The position numbers and the translations under genes were made by a program. From contig CAVXJZ010000002.1 of NCBI GenBank assembly GCA_963762205.1, positions 881,200-945,199 on the forward strand: a stretch of DNA of 64,000 nt, read 5' to 3'. The stretch's first letter is position 1; each line of letters opens with the position of its first letter. Shown piece after piece: positions 1 to 8,578 of the stretch. The notes beneath the pieces are model-generated. The model did not search any database and was not told the DNA's origin. It saw only the letters and a list, made by a program, of their open reading frames with translations. The stretch is from VRUE01 sp963762205. GTDB lineage: Bacteria > Actinomycetota > Thermoleophilia > Solirubrobacterales > 70-9.

Positions 1-1
1 C

Positions 2-34
2 GAGAAGCGCAAGCCGGTCTGGAAGGGACGGTGA
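2..34 (+). CDS. C-terminal end of an unidentified upstream gene
   Basis: The first bases read as an open frame ending EKRKPVWKGR and a TGA stop. That stop overlaps the GTG start of the next gene in a GTGA arrangement, the usual sign of translational coupling in actinobacterial operons. Only ten residues are visible, so no function can be assigned. The call rests on frame and overlap alone. Confidence 0.4.
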   Translation, partial: EKRKPVWKGR

Positions 35-660
35 GCGAGGGGGCGGCGCTCGCCGCGGCCGACCCGGTGCTCGGCTCCCTGATCGAGCGGATCGGCGAGA
101 TCGACCTCGCGACCCGCCTCGCGCGCCGCAAGGAGGAGCGCCCCGCGGACGCCTACGGCGCGCTGCTGCGCGCGATCGTCGGCCAGCAGCTGTCGACCAA
201 GGCCGCGCGCACGATCTACCTTCGCGTGCTCGACCTCTTCGACGGCCGCACGCCGGCGCCGGAGGAGCTGCTCGAGGCCGAGGAGGAGGCGCTGCGGGGA
301 GCCGGCCTCTCCGGCCGCAAGGTCGAGTACCTGCGCGACCTGGCAGCCCACGTGATCTCGGGCGAGCTCGAGCTCGAGCGGCTCGACGAGCTCTCCGACG
401 AGGAGGCGATCGAGGAGATCGTCGCTGTCCGCGGACTCGGCCGCTGGACCGCCGAGATGTTCCTGCTCTTCCACCTCGAACGCCCCGACGTCCTCTCCGG
501 CGGGGACCTCGGGATCCGCAAGGCGGTGCAGATCGAGTACGGGCTCGAGGAGATGCCGACGCCGGACCGGGTGCTTGAGATCGGCGAGCCGTGGCGGCCG
601 CACCGCAGTCTCGCCTGCCTCTATCTGTGGGAGTCCCTGGCCGCGGTCCCGGGCGGCTAG
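31..660 (+). CDS. DNA-3-methyladenine glycosylase, AlkA-like HhH-GPD protein
   Basis: A 209-residue base-excision-repair glycosylase that would cut alkylated purines from DNA in the cytoplasm. The HhH-GPD fold is recognisable: AIVGQQLSTKAA near residues 48-59, the helix-hairpin-helix VRGLGRWTAEMFLL near 133-146, and the expected catalytic aspartate in LSGGDLG (about D159). Length fits the short AlkA II type without the N-terminal Ada-like domain. It starts at GTG inside the stop of the previous gene and is followed four bases later by the diguanylate cyclase, so all three may share a transcript. Substrate range within the family cannot be told from sequence. Confidence 0.88.
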   Translation: MSEGAALAAADPVLGSLIERIGEIDLATRLARRKEERPADAYGALLRAIVGQQLSTKAARTIYLRVLDLFDGRTPAPEELLEAEEEALRGAGLSGRKVEYLRDLAAHVISGELELERLDELSDEEAIEEIVAVRGLGRWTAEMFLLFHLERPDVLSGGDLGIRKAVQIEYGLEEMPTPDRVLEIGEPWRPHRSLACLYLWESLAAVPGG

Positions 661-664
661 GGCC

Positions 665-2107
665 GTGCGCCCGATCAACGCCCTGGGCCTGGCGGCGGTG
701 ATCGTTATCGCGGTCGGCTCGATCGCCATCGCGGCGATCGTCCGCGTCAACGAGAACAACCTCTTCCACGCTCTGCAGCGGGACGAGGCGCTGCGCTCGG
801 CCCGGCAGGCCGAGGCCGTGGCACAGCTGTCCGTCGGCGAGCTGGCCACCGCCGCCGCCTTCTTCCGGACCGAGAAGGACCTCGACGAACACAAGTTCAA
901 CGTCGTCGGCGAGTCGCTGCTGCGCCGCGGGGCCCTGACCGCGACCGCCTATGTCGAGGAGATCGGCCGGGCCGGGCGGCCCGCCTACGAGCGTCGCAAC
1001 GGCTTCGAGATCGTCGAACGGGGGCCGCTCGGGCGCCCGCGCCGGGCCGGGTCCCGGCCCACCTACTTCCCGGTCACCTTCGCGGTCGCCGAACAGCAGC
1101 CGAGACCCCCGTTCGGCTACGACATCGCCAGCGACCCGGGACGAGGCCCGTACCTGGCGACCGCCCGCGACTCGGGGCGGCCGACGGCGACCGAGATCAT
1201 GCCGCTGATCGTCGGCGGCCAGGGCATCAACGTCTACCGGCCCGTCTACCGGGACGGCGCAAGCGTCTCGACCGTCGCCGAGCGGCGCGCCGCGCTGGTC
1301 GGCTTCGCCGCCGGCGCCTTCCGCGTCGACGACCTCGCCGCGGCCGCGATCTCGACCCTCCCCGAGAACGTGGACGTCCAGCTCCGCTCGGGCGACGATG
1401 TCGTCGCCGGCGCCGACGGCGACCTCGAGGACTCCGCGCAGGCACCGGTGACCATCGCCGACCGCACCTGGCTGCTCGTCGTCCGCGACCCCGACCAGCC
1501 GGACGTCGGCCTGTCGCTGCTGATCGCGGTGTTCGGGATCTCGATGGCGGCGCTGGTCGGCGCACTCCTCCTGATCTGGTCGCGCAACGAGCGCATGCGG
1601 GAGCTGCAGCGCCAAGCGAGCCAGGACCCGCTCTCCGGCCTCGGGAACCGGCGCCGCCTCGAGGAGGACCTGCACAGGGAGCTGGCCCGCAGCCTGCGGG
1701 AGGGCACGACGGGCGCCGTGCTGATGATCGACATCGACAACTTCAAGCAGGTCAACGACACCCTCGGCCACCCGGTCGGCGACCGGGTGATCGAGGAGGT
1801 CGCGGCGGTCCTCGGCGGCCGCATGCGGGAAACCGACGTCCTCGCCCGCGTCGGCGGCGACGAGTTCGCGATCGTCCTCCCCGACTGCGACCTGGGCGAT
1901 GCGCGGCGGGTCGGCGAGTCGATCGCCACGGCGATCCGCGAGCACGAGCCGGAGACCGAGGAGATTCCGCGGGTCACGGCCAGCGTCGGCATCGCGATGT
2001 TCGGCGCCGGCAGCGAGCAGAGCTTCGACGCGGTCCTCAGCCAGGCCGACGCCGCGATGTACGCGGCCAAGGACGCCGGCCGCGACGGCGTCCGCGTCGC
2101 CGTCTAG
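665..2107 (+). CDS. CHASE-domain diguanylate cyclase (GGDEF)
   Basis: A 480-residue membrane protein expected to make cyclic di-GMP from two GTP in response to an external ligand. Order: N-terminal membrane helix (about 5-25), extracytoplasmic CHASE-type sensor (about 60-230, with the YFPVTF and GYDIASDP patches), second helix (about 280-303), and a C-terminal GGDEF domain beginning DPLSGLGNRR. The GGDEF motif is intact near residue 397 and is preceded by RETD, a canonical RxxD inhibitory site, so an active, product-inhibited enzyme is expected. The GTG at 665 is chosen because it directly follows the upstream stop and places the membrane helix at the N terminus. It converges with nagZ; the two stops share one CTAG. 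Confidence 0.88.
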   Translation: MRPINALGLAAVIVIAVGSIAIAAIVRVNENNLFHALQRDEALRSARQAEAVAQLSVGELATAAAFFRTEKDLDEHKFNVVGESLLRRGALTATAYVEEIGRAGRPAYERRNGFEIVERGPLGRPRRAGSRPTYFPVTFAVAEQQPRPPFGYDIASDPGRGPYLATARDSGRPTATEIMPLIVGGQGINVYRPVYRDGASVSTVAERRAALVGFAAGAFRVDDLAAAAISTLPENVDVQLRSGDDVVAGADGDLEDSAQAPVTIADRTWLLVVRDPDQPDVGLSLLIAVFGISMAALVGALLLIWSRNERMRELQRQASQDPLSGLGNRRRLEEDLHRELARSLREGTTGAVLMIDIDNFKQVNDTLGHPVGDRVIEEVAAVLGGRMRETDVLARVGGDEFAIVLPDCDLGDARRVGESIATAIREHEPETEEIPRVTASVGIAMFGAGSEQSFDAVLSQADAAMYAAKDAGRDGVRVAV

Positions 2108-3254
2108 CCGCCCGCGGTCACGCCGACCGGCCCGCGGCCGTCGAGCGCGTGCCGGAGGCGCAGGACGCGGCCTGCCGAGGCTTCGAAGTCGGCCCGCCGC
2201 AGCGCTCCCGGAGCGCAGCCCGCGCAGCAGCGCCCGGGCCGCACGACGGCCCGGGCGGTAGTCGGCGAAGAGGAGGACGTCGGTCCCGGCACGGGCGGCG
2301 GCAAGCCCGGCCCTGGCCGGGCCGCCGAAGTCGGCGACCGCGACGCTGCCCAGGGCATCGGTGATCGAGACGCCCTCGAAGCCGACGCGCCCGCGCAGCT
2401 CGTCGGTCGCGATCGCCCGGGAGAATGCCGCCGGCTTCGGCGCGAGGGCCGGGTAGATCGCGCTGCTCACCATCACCAGCTCCCCGCCGATCGCGGCGAA
2501 GCGGCGGTAGGGCGCCTCGTCGACGCGGCGCAGGGTTGCCTTAGCCAGCGGTACCCGCTGCACCGCGTCGTCGGTGTTGAGGCGAGCCCCGCCCAGCCCC
2601 GGGAAGTGCTTGCCCGTGGCGGCGACGCCACCCCTCTGCAGGGCGGTGGCGAACGGGATCGCGGTCGCGGCGACCGTCGCGGCGCTGCTTCCGAAGCCGC
2701 GTTCGGTCCTCGCGGTGTCGCTACCCGGTCGGGGGACGTCGAGCACCGGCGCGAGGTCGACATTGACGCCGGCGTTGCGCAGGTTCGCGGCCGTGAGCGC
2801 GCCCTGGGAGCGGGCGAATTCGGGGCCGCGAGCGCCCATCTTCTGCGCCGAGACGGTCGGCGCGCCCCGCAGCCGCTTCACCAGCCCCCCCTCCTGGTCG
2901 ACCATCACCAGCAGCGGGTCGCGCAGGCCGGCGGGGCGTTGGATCGACTGCAGGGCGGCGATCGCCCGCCTCCCGGTCCGGCGGCTGGGGAAGTTCTCTG
3001 CGAAGAGGACGACGCCGGCAACTCGGCCTTCGCGGACCATGCGCCGGACCGCCGCGGGTGGGTGGGCGCCGGGGAAGCCGACCACGAGCCGCTGGCCGGC
3101 GAGCTGCCGGAGGCTCAGCTGCGAGGCGGCGCTCGGGGCCGGCGGCCGGGGCCGTGCCGTCGCCGAGGGCCACCCCGAACGCGAAGGCTCCAGCCGCCAC
3201 GCCGCAGAGTGCGGCGATGCCGGCCCGCCTTCGGCGCTTCACGGTCGCGTCCAT
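2104..3254 (-). pseudogene. nagZ: Glycoside hydrolase family 3 beta-N-acetylhexosaminidase (NagZ-like), frame interrupted twice
   Basis: The N terminus (MDATVKRRRRAGIAALCG, then a hydrophobic stretch) looks like a signal or anchor. The family body begins LSLRQLAGQRLVVGFPG and includes GKHFPGLG and ITDALGS with the likely nucleophile aspartate, all typical of GH3 NagZ enzymes that trim muropeptides. These parts lie in three different frames. One base too many near 3135-3142 separates the signal from the body. One extra base in the C run at 2207-2209 separates the body from the C-terminal LRRADFEASAGRVLRLRHAL. Removing one base at each site restores a continuous protein of about 380 residues. 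It is either a recent pseudogene or carries sequencing errors. The start lies 9 bases after a TAGGCT -10 (3269-3264). Confidence 0.75.
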
Positions 3255-3263
3255 CCGAGCCGC

Positions 3264-3273
3264 AGCCTAACTT
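3264..3273. promoter_or_regulatory. Overlapping divergent -10 elements for nagZ and bioB
   Basis: The plus strand reads TAACTT at 3268-3273, 8 bases before the bioB ATG. The minus strand reads TAGGCT at 3269-3264, 9 bases before the nagZ ATG. The hexamers overlap by two bases, so both genes would be leaderless and the promoters should compete. Inferred from spacing only. Confidence 0.55.
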
Positions 3274-3281
3274 TGCGGCCG

Positions 3282-4439
3282 ATGGCGGGTCCCCTGATCT
3301 CATTCGACGAGGCGCTGGAGCTCGGCGGTCTCACCGGGCACGACGAGATCGGCGACCTGGTCGAGCGCGCCTGGCAGGTGCGCCGCGAGAACTTCGGCGA
3401 CTCGACCGACATGTGCTCGCTGGTCAACGCCAAGTCCGGCGGCTGCGCCGAGGACTGCGGCTTCTGCGCCCAGTCCCGCTACGCCGAGGCGGACACGCCG
3501 ATGCACGCGATGATGGAGCCGGACCAGATCCTCGAGCACGCCAGGGCCGCCGAGGCCGCCGGTGCGCACCGCTTCTGCATGGTCACGCAGGGCCAGGGCC
3601 TCTCCAAACGCGACTTCGCCAAGATCCTCGAGGGCGCGCGCCTCGTCGCCGAGAAGACGAACCTGAAGCGCTGCGCCTCGATCGGCCACATGTCGACGGA
3701 GCGCGCCGAGGCCCTGCGCGAGGCCGGCATCCAGCGCGTCCACCACAACGTCGAGTCGGCCCGCTCCCACTACCCGGAGGTGTCGACCACGGTCCGCTAC
3801 GAGGGCAGGCTGCGGACGATCGAGGCGGTCAAGGAGGCCGGCCTGGAGACCTGCGTCGGCGGCATCCTCAACCTCGGCGAGACCCCCCGGCAGCGCGTCG
3901 AGATGGCCTTCGAGCTCTCGGAGCTGAACCCGACCTCGGTGCCGATCAACCTGCTCAATCCCCGAGCGGGGACCAAGTTCGGCGAGCGGCCGCTGATGGA
4001 CGCCTGGGAGGTCGTCAAGTGGGTGGCGATCTTCCGGCTGGTCATCCCGGGGGCCCTCTTCCGCCTCTGCGGCGGCCGGGTCGAGAACCTCGCCGACCTG
4101 CAGCCCCTGGCCGTCAAGGCCGGCCTCAACGGGGTGATGATGGGCAACTTCCTCACCACCCTCGGCGCCGAGCCCGAGGACGACCGGGCGATGTTCGAGG
4201 AGCTCGGCCTCAACGTCGCGCGCCAGCAGGACAACGGCGCCAACCCGCGCCCCGACAACCGCTCGGGATGGCTCGACGGCGAGACCCCGGCGACGCCGAT
4301 GGACGAGCTGATCGACCACCGGGAGGAGGCGAACTTCTGGGATCCCTCGACCCAGCTGCGGGTGATCAAGAAGGTCAAGAAGCCTCCCCCTTACCCCGAC
4401 CCGGCCGCAGCCCCGTCGACGCCGACGCGAGCGGGCTGA
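3282..4439 (+). CDS. bioB: Biotin synthase
   Basis: A 385-residue radical SAM enzyme that inserts sulfur into dethiobiotin, the last step of biotin synthesis. The CAEDCGFC motif (C55, C59, C62) would hold the 4Fe-4S cluster. MCSLVNAKSGGC, HHNVES and the C-terminal LCGGR are characteristic of BioB. The C-terminal roughly 40 residues run on past the usual end and finish in a proline-rich stretch. ATG 3282 is chosen because it begins the conserved domain and sits 8 bases behind TAACTT. The stop overlaps the bioF start in ATGA, so bioB-bioF-bioD should be one translationally coupled operon. Confidence 0.96.
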   Translation: MAGPLISFDEALELGGLTGHDEIGDLVERAWQVRRENFGDSTDMCSLVNAKSGGCAEDCGFCAQSRYAEADTPMHAMMEPDQILEHARAAEAAGAHRFCMVTQGQGLSKRDFAKILEGARLVAEKTNLKRCASIGHMSTERAEALREAGIQRVHHNVESARSHYPEVSTTVRYEGRLRTIEAVKEAGLETCVGGILNLGETPRQRVEMAFELSELNPTSVPINLLNPRAGTKFGERPLMDAWEVVKWVAIFRLVIPGALFRLCGGRVENLADLQPLAVKAGLNGVMMGNFLTTLGAEPEDDRAMFEELGLNVARQQDNGANPRPDNRSGWLDGETPATPMDELIDHREEANFWDPSTQLRVIKKVKKPPPYPDPAAAPSTPTRAG

Positions 4440-5629
4440 TGACCGCCATCGGCGAGCGGCTCGAGGAGCTCCGCGATCGCGGGCTCCACCGCAGCCCACG
4501 GCTGGTCGAAGGCCCGCAGGGCCCGCATGTGACGCTCGACGGCAGGCAGGCGCTGCTGCTCTGCTCCAATGACTACCTCGGGCTCGCCAATCACCCGGAC
4601 GTGCGCGCCGCCGCCGCCGAGGCGGCCTTCCAGTGGGGCGCCGGCGCCGGCGCCTCGCGGCTGATCTCCGGCAGCATGGCCCCTCACCGCCGCCTGGAGC
4701 GGCGCCTGGCGCGGTTCAAGGGCCACGAGGCCGCGCTGCTCTTCGGCTCCGGCTACCTCGCCAACACGGGGGCGATCCCGGCGCTGGCGGGCGCCGGGAC
4801 GATCGTCTTCTCGGACGAGCTCAACCACGCCAGCATCGTCGACGGCTGCCGCCTGGCGCGGGCCGAGACCTTCGTCTACCGGCACGCCGACGTCGAGCAC
4901 CTCGCCTGGGGCCTGCGGCGGGCGGGCGGGCGGGCGGCGCTGATCGCCACCGACGGCGTCTTCTCGATGGACGGCGACGTCGCCCCGCTGGAGGAGCTGG
5001 CGCGGCTCGCCCGGGACCACCGCTGCCGGCTGATGGTCGACGAGGCGCACGGGACCGGCGCGGTCGGCCCCGGCGGGCGTGGCTCGGTCGCCGCCGCCGG
5101 CCTTGGCGGCGAGGTCGACGTAATCGTCGGCACGCTCGGCAAGGCGCTCGGCTCCTACGGCGCCTATGTCTGCGCCGCGGGCGACGTTGTCGAGTACCTC
5201 CTCAACAGCGCCCGGCCCTTCATCTTCTCGACCGCGCCGCCGCCGCCCTCGGTCGCCGCCGCCGAGGCGGCCCTGGACGTGCTGGAGGCCGAGCCGGGCC
5301 GGGTCGAGCGCCTGCGCTCCAACGCGGCCGCCCTGCGTGGGGCACTGCGGGCGGAGGGCCTCGCGGCGGGCGGCGCGGGAACCCAGATCGTGCCGGTTCT
5401 GGTCGGCGCCGCCGAGCCGACGATGAAGCTCAGTGAGCTGCTCCTCGAGGCGGGCGTGTTCGCGCAGGGCATCCGCCCGCCGACCGTTCCCGACGGGTCC
5501 TCGCGGCTGCGCTTCACGGCGATGGCCACCCACGAGGAGGCCGACCTGCGCGAGGCGGCGAAGCTGGTCGGCGAGGCGGCCCGCGGGCTCGGCGTCGCCG
5601 GATCGCCCGCGGTCGCGCTCGCCGCCTAG
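4439..5629 (+). CDS. bioF: 8-amino-7-oxononanoate synthase
   Basis: A 396-residue PLP enzyme of the alpha-oxoamine synthase family, joining alanine to pimeloyl-ACP/CoA in the second stage of biotin synthesis. Visible landmarks are CSNDYLGL near the N terminus, DELNHASIVDG, DEAHGTGAVG and the PLP-lysine motif GTLGKALGSYG (K235). Length is normal. It starts within the bioB stop (ATGA) and is followed after 8 bases by bioD. The related KBL/SPT enzymes share the fold, but the bio context decides the call. Confidence 0.95.
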   Translation: MTAIGERLEELRDRGLHRSPRLVEGPQGPHVTLDGRQALLLCSNDYLGLANHPDVRAAAAEAAFQWGAGAGASRLISGSMAPHRRLERRLARFKGHEAALLFGSGYLANTGAIPALAGAGTIVFSDELNHASIVDGCRLARAETFVYRHADVEHLAWGLRRAGGRAALIATDGVFSMDGDVAPLEELARLARDHRCRLMVDEAHGTGAVGPGGRGSVAAAGLGGEVDVIVGTLGKALGSYGAYVCAAGDVVEYLLNSARPFIFSTAPPPPSVAAAEAALDVLEAEPGRVERLRSNAAALRGALRAEGLAAGGAGTQIVPVLVGAAEPTMKLSELLLEAGVFAQGIRPPTVPDGSSRLRFTAMATHEEADLREAAKLVGEAARGLGVAGSPAVALAA

Positions 5630-5637
5630 AGCCGGCC

Positions 5638-6294
5638 GTGAAGGGCGTCTTCGTCACCGGCACCGGGACGGAGGTCGGCAAGACCGTGGTCGCCGCCGCG
5701 CTCGCCCGCGCCTTCGCCGCCCGGGGGCGCCGGGTGGCGGTCTTCAAGCCCGCCGTGACCGGGCTCGATGAGCCCGGCGAGCCCGACCATGCGCTGCTGC
5801 GCCGCGCCGCCGGCAGCGACCAGGCGGACGCCGAGATCGCCCCCTATCGCTACGGCCCGCCCGCCTCGCCGCATCTCGCCGCCGAGCTGGCCGGCGAGCG
5901 GATCGACCCGGGCAGGCTGCGAGAGGCGGCTGCCGCCGCCGGTCGCGACGCCGACCTGCTGGTCTGCGAGGGCGTCGGCGGGCTGCTCGTTCCCCTCGCC
6001 CCCGGCTACCTGGTGCGCGACCTGGCCGCCGACCTGGGGATGCCGTTGGCGATCGCCGCCTCGCCCGGCCTTGGGACGATCAACCACACACTGCTGACGA
6101 TCGAGGCTGCGCGCGCCGCGGAGCTGGAGGTCGGCGTCGTCGTGCTCACCCCGTGGCCGGACTCGCCGACCCCGGTCGAGCGATCCAACCTGGCGACGAT
6201 CGCCGCGCTCGGCGATGCGCTGGTCGAGACCCTCCCTCGGCTCGACCTCGCCGACCCCTGCGGCTGGCCCGCGCTGGGCTCAGCCGTCATTTGA
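5638..6294 (+). CDS. bioD: Dethiobiotin synthetase
   Basis: A 218-residue ATP-dependent carboligase that closes the ureido ring of dethiobiotin. The P-loop reads GTGTEVGKT (8-16); KPAVTG and the EGVGGLLVPL loop are standard BioD features, and SPGLGTINHTLLT follows. It begins at GTG, 8 bases after bioF, as the last gene of the bioBFD operon, and ends 58 bases from the converging MFS gene. The step before it (BioA) is encoded 2.3 kb further on. Confidence 0.95.
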   Translation: MKGVFVTGTGTEVGKTVVAAALARAFAARGRRVAVFKPAVTGLDEPGEPDHALLRRAAGSDQADAEIAPYRYGPPASPHLAAELAGERIDPGRLREAAAAAGRDADLLVCEGVGGLLVPLAPGYLVRDLAADLGMPLAIAASPGLGTINHTLLTIEAARAAELEVGVVVLTPWPDSPTPVERSNLATIAALGDALVETLPRLDLADPCGWPALGSAVI

Positions 6295-6352
6295 GCACCT
6301 CAGAGAGGTCGAATCGACGGCTCGGCGACTTTCCGGCCGGCGGGCGGGCCGC

Positions 6353-7873
6353 TCAGGCAACCGGGTCGCCCGCCGCGGCCACATCTCGTGCCGCGACCGC
6401 CTCGCGCCCGGCGACGATCTCGCCGCCCGCGCTCGCCTCCGCCTCGGCCGCCTCGATCGAGATCCCGCGACCCTTGGCGCGGATCGTGACCGCGGCGAAG
6501 AGCGCGCCGGCCAGGGCCACCGCGCCGGAGACCGCCATCGCCTGACTGAGGGCGTCGACGAAGTCCTGCGGCGTCGCGGTCTCGAAGTTCGCCGTCCCGA
6601 CCGCGCCCTGGAAGATCGCTCCGGTGATCGCGACGCCGAGGCTGCCGCCGATCATGCGGAACATCGAGAGAACGCCCGAGGCGATGCCCGCCTTCTCCAC
6701 CTGGACCGCGTTCATCGCCGCGCTGGTCATCGGCGACATCGTGATCGCGATGCCGATGCCGAGCAGCATGAAGCCCGGCAGCAGGTCGAGGTAGGTCGAG
6801 TCGACCGCGATCCCGGTGAAGCTGTAGAGGGAGCCGGCGAGGACCAGCAGGCCGCCGACGATCAGCCAGCGCGGCCCGAAGCGGTCCGCCATGCGACCCG
6901 CCACCGGCGCCAGGGTGACGATCATCAGGGTCGAGGGCAGGAACCTGACGCCCGCCTCCAGCGGCGAGTAGCGGAGGATGTCCTGCATGTAGAGGGCGAG
7001 GAAGAAGAAGACGCCCAGCATCGCGAAGGAGATGATCAGGGCGACCACGACGGCGCCGAGGAAGTTACGGTCGGAGAAGAAGCGGAATTCGACCATCGGC
7101 ACCTTGACCCGCAGCTCGATCGCGACGAAGGCCGCCAGGCCGACGGAGGCGCCGGCAAGCAGCGCGACGATCTCGGTCGATCCCCACCCCCAGGCGTTGC
7201 CCTCGACGAGGGCGAGGATGAGCGCGGTCAGCGACGCGGTGAGCACCGCGACGCCGGCGTAGTCGACCTCGCGGCCGACGGTCGAGTCGCGCGACTCGCG
7301 CACCGCGAAGAGGGCCGCGGCGACCGCGCCGATCGCGACCGGGATGTTGAGGTAGAAGATCGCCCGCCAGCTGACGTGCTCGGTGAGCAGGCCGCCGATC
7401 ACCGGCCCGACGGCGAGCGCCAGGCCCGAGACCCCGGCCCACGTCCCCATCGCCTTGCCACGCTCCTGGGGAGGGAAGGCGTGGGTGACGATCGAAAGCG
7501 TTGCCGGCATCATCAGCGCCGCGCCGACGCCCTGCACGACACGGCTGGCGACGAGGTCGGTCGAGCTCTGGGCGAGCCCGGCGGTCGCCGAGGAGACGGC
7601 GAATATGACCACGCCGAGGATGAACATGCGGCGGCGGCCGAAGATGTCGCCGAGGCGGCCCCCGGTCGCGAGCAGGACGGCGAAGGAGAGCGTGTATCCG
7701 TTGATCGTCCACTCGAGGCCGGAGATCGAGGCGTGGAGGTCGCGCTGGATCGACGGCAGGGCGACATTGACGACGGTGTTGTCGAGCATGATCATGAACA
7801 GCGCGAAGCACATCGCGCCGAGCGTCCACCACTTGCGGTTGTCGTCGGTGATCAGGTGGCGGTAGCGGGTCAG
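6353..7873 (-). CDS. MFS drug efflux transporter, DHA2 (EmrB/QacA) family
   Basis: A roughly 506-residue proton-driven exporter with about 14 predicted membrane helices. The first helix carries FMIMLDNTVVNVALPSI, diagnostic for DHA2 pumps. GGRLGDIFGRRR is MFS motif A and LALAVGPVIGGLL is motif C. The start is awkward: the frame stays open far upstream inside marR, and no ATG or GTG lies at the right place. The CTG at 7873, overlapping the marR stop (CTGA) about ten bases after AAGGAGG, is the best candidate. An internal ATG would cut helix 1. It is coupled to marR, which probably represses it. Its C-terminal tail is alanine/glutamate-rich. Substrate unknown. Confidence 0.85.
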   Translation of the reverse strand: MTRYRHLITDDNRKWWTLGAMCFALFMIMLDNTVVNVALPSIQRDLHASISGLEWTINGYTLSFAVLLATGGRLGDIFGRRRMFILGVVIFAVSSATAGLAQSSTDLVASRVVQGVGAALMMPATLSIVTHAFPPQERGKAMGTWAGVSGLALAVGPVIGGLLTEHVSWRAIFYLNIPVAIGAVAAALFAVRESRDSTVGREVDYAGVAVLTASLTALILALVEGNAWGWGSTEIVALLAGASVGLAAFVAIELRVKVPMVEFRFFSDRNFLGAVVVALIISFAMLGVFFFLALYMQDILRYSPLEAGVRFLPSTLMIVTLAPVAGRMADRFGPRWLIVGGLLVLAGSLYSFTGIAVDSTYLDLLPGFMLLGIGIAITMSPMTSAAMNAVQVEKAGIASGVLSMFRMIGGSLGVAITGAIFQGAVGTANFETATPQDFVDALSQAMAVSGAVALAGALFAAVTIRAKGRGISIEAAEAEASAGGEIVAGREAVAARDVAAAGDPVA

Positions 7874-8403
7874 GAGTGCCCCACCTCCTTCAGGTGCTCG
7901 AAGGTCTGGGCGATGTCCTCCCGGTCCATCAACGCGTCGACGGCGGCGTCGAGCTTGCGGCGCTGCCCGGCGCTGAGCGTCTGCGCGAAGGCCTCGAGGC
8001 CGGCCTGGCGGACCAGCAGCAGCTCGTCGACCAGCTCCTTCCCCTTCTCCGTGATCGCGACGTGCCGCACCCGCCGGTCCTCGGGGTCCTCGAGGCGGGT
8101 CACCCGGCCTTCCTTGACGAGGGCCTCGACGGCGCGACTCATCGACGGGACGGAGACGCCGAAGGTCTCCGCCAGGTCGCTCACCTGGCGTGGCTGGGGC
8201 TCGCGGCCGAGGCCGCCGAGCTCCAGCAGCGCCTTGCACTGGGTCATCGAGAGGCCGGACTCCTCGATCACGCGCAGCTGGTTGCCGCGGTCGTAGAGGA
8301 AGACGTGCCGCATCAGCGCGCTCAGCCGAGCCGCTGTCTCATGCGCCTCGGGGCTGAGCTCGCCGGCGTTCCTCACGACGGTGGCAATGTCGCTCGCTTG
8401 CAT
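7870..8403 (-). CDS. MarR-family transcriptional regulator
   Basis: A 177-residue winged-helix repressor that would bind operator DNA as a dimer and release it on binding a small molecule. The helix-turn-helix spans QVSDLAETFGVSVPSMSRAVEALVKEG and the wing RLEDPEDRRVRHVAITEKG is canonical. ATG 8403 (MQASDIATVV) is preferred to a start 42 bases further out because it begins at the usual N-terminal helix and AGGG precedes it. It is the first gene of a two-gene operon with the efflux pump and diverges from bioA across an AT-rich gap. Confidence 0.85.
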   Translation of the reverse strand: MQASDIATVVRNAGELSPEAHETAARLSALMRHVFLYDRGNQLRVIEESGLSMTQCKALLELGGLGREPQPRQVSDLAETFGVSVPSMSRAVEALVKEGRVTRLEDPEDRRVRHVAITEKGKELVDELLLVRQAGLEAFAQTLSAGQRRKLDAAVDALMDREDIAQTFEHLKEVGHS

Positions 8404-8578
8404 GTCGATGACCCTTGCACAATCGCAACTATTTCTCCAGCACAATATTTGTTCCTGTGATGCACGTCACGCATTTCCCATTACGGGGGGGTGGGCCGTG
8501 AAAGGCGGAGGGCGGCGACGTGAATCGTTCCCCGCCGCGTGTTTCCGGCCGGGGCCGCGGCTAGGGTCGGCGACGGCG
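8404..8578. promoter_or_regulatory. AT-rich divergent marR/bioA control region
   Basis: This 175-base gap is unusually AT-rich for the window. It contains a direct repeat GCACAAT at 8417-8423 and 8440-8446 and the near-palindrome ACAATATTTGT at 8442-8452, a plausible MarR operator. TAGGGT at 8562-8567 lies 11 bases before the bioA ATG and may be its -10. Operator function is inferred from position. Confidence 0.4.

Noticed and set aside
3255..3281. BirA-type biotin operator at bioB
   Set aside because: The gap holds only the two -10 elements; no long dyad resembling a biotin repressor site is present.
2606..4438. Long plus-strand frame upstream of bioF in the same frame
   Set aside because: It is an open shadow across nagZ and bioB; only the part from ATG 4439 has BioF sequence.
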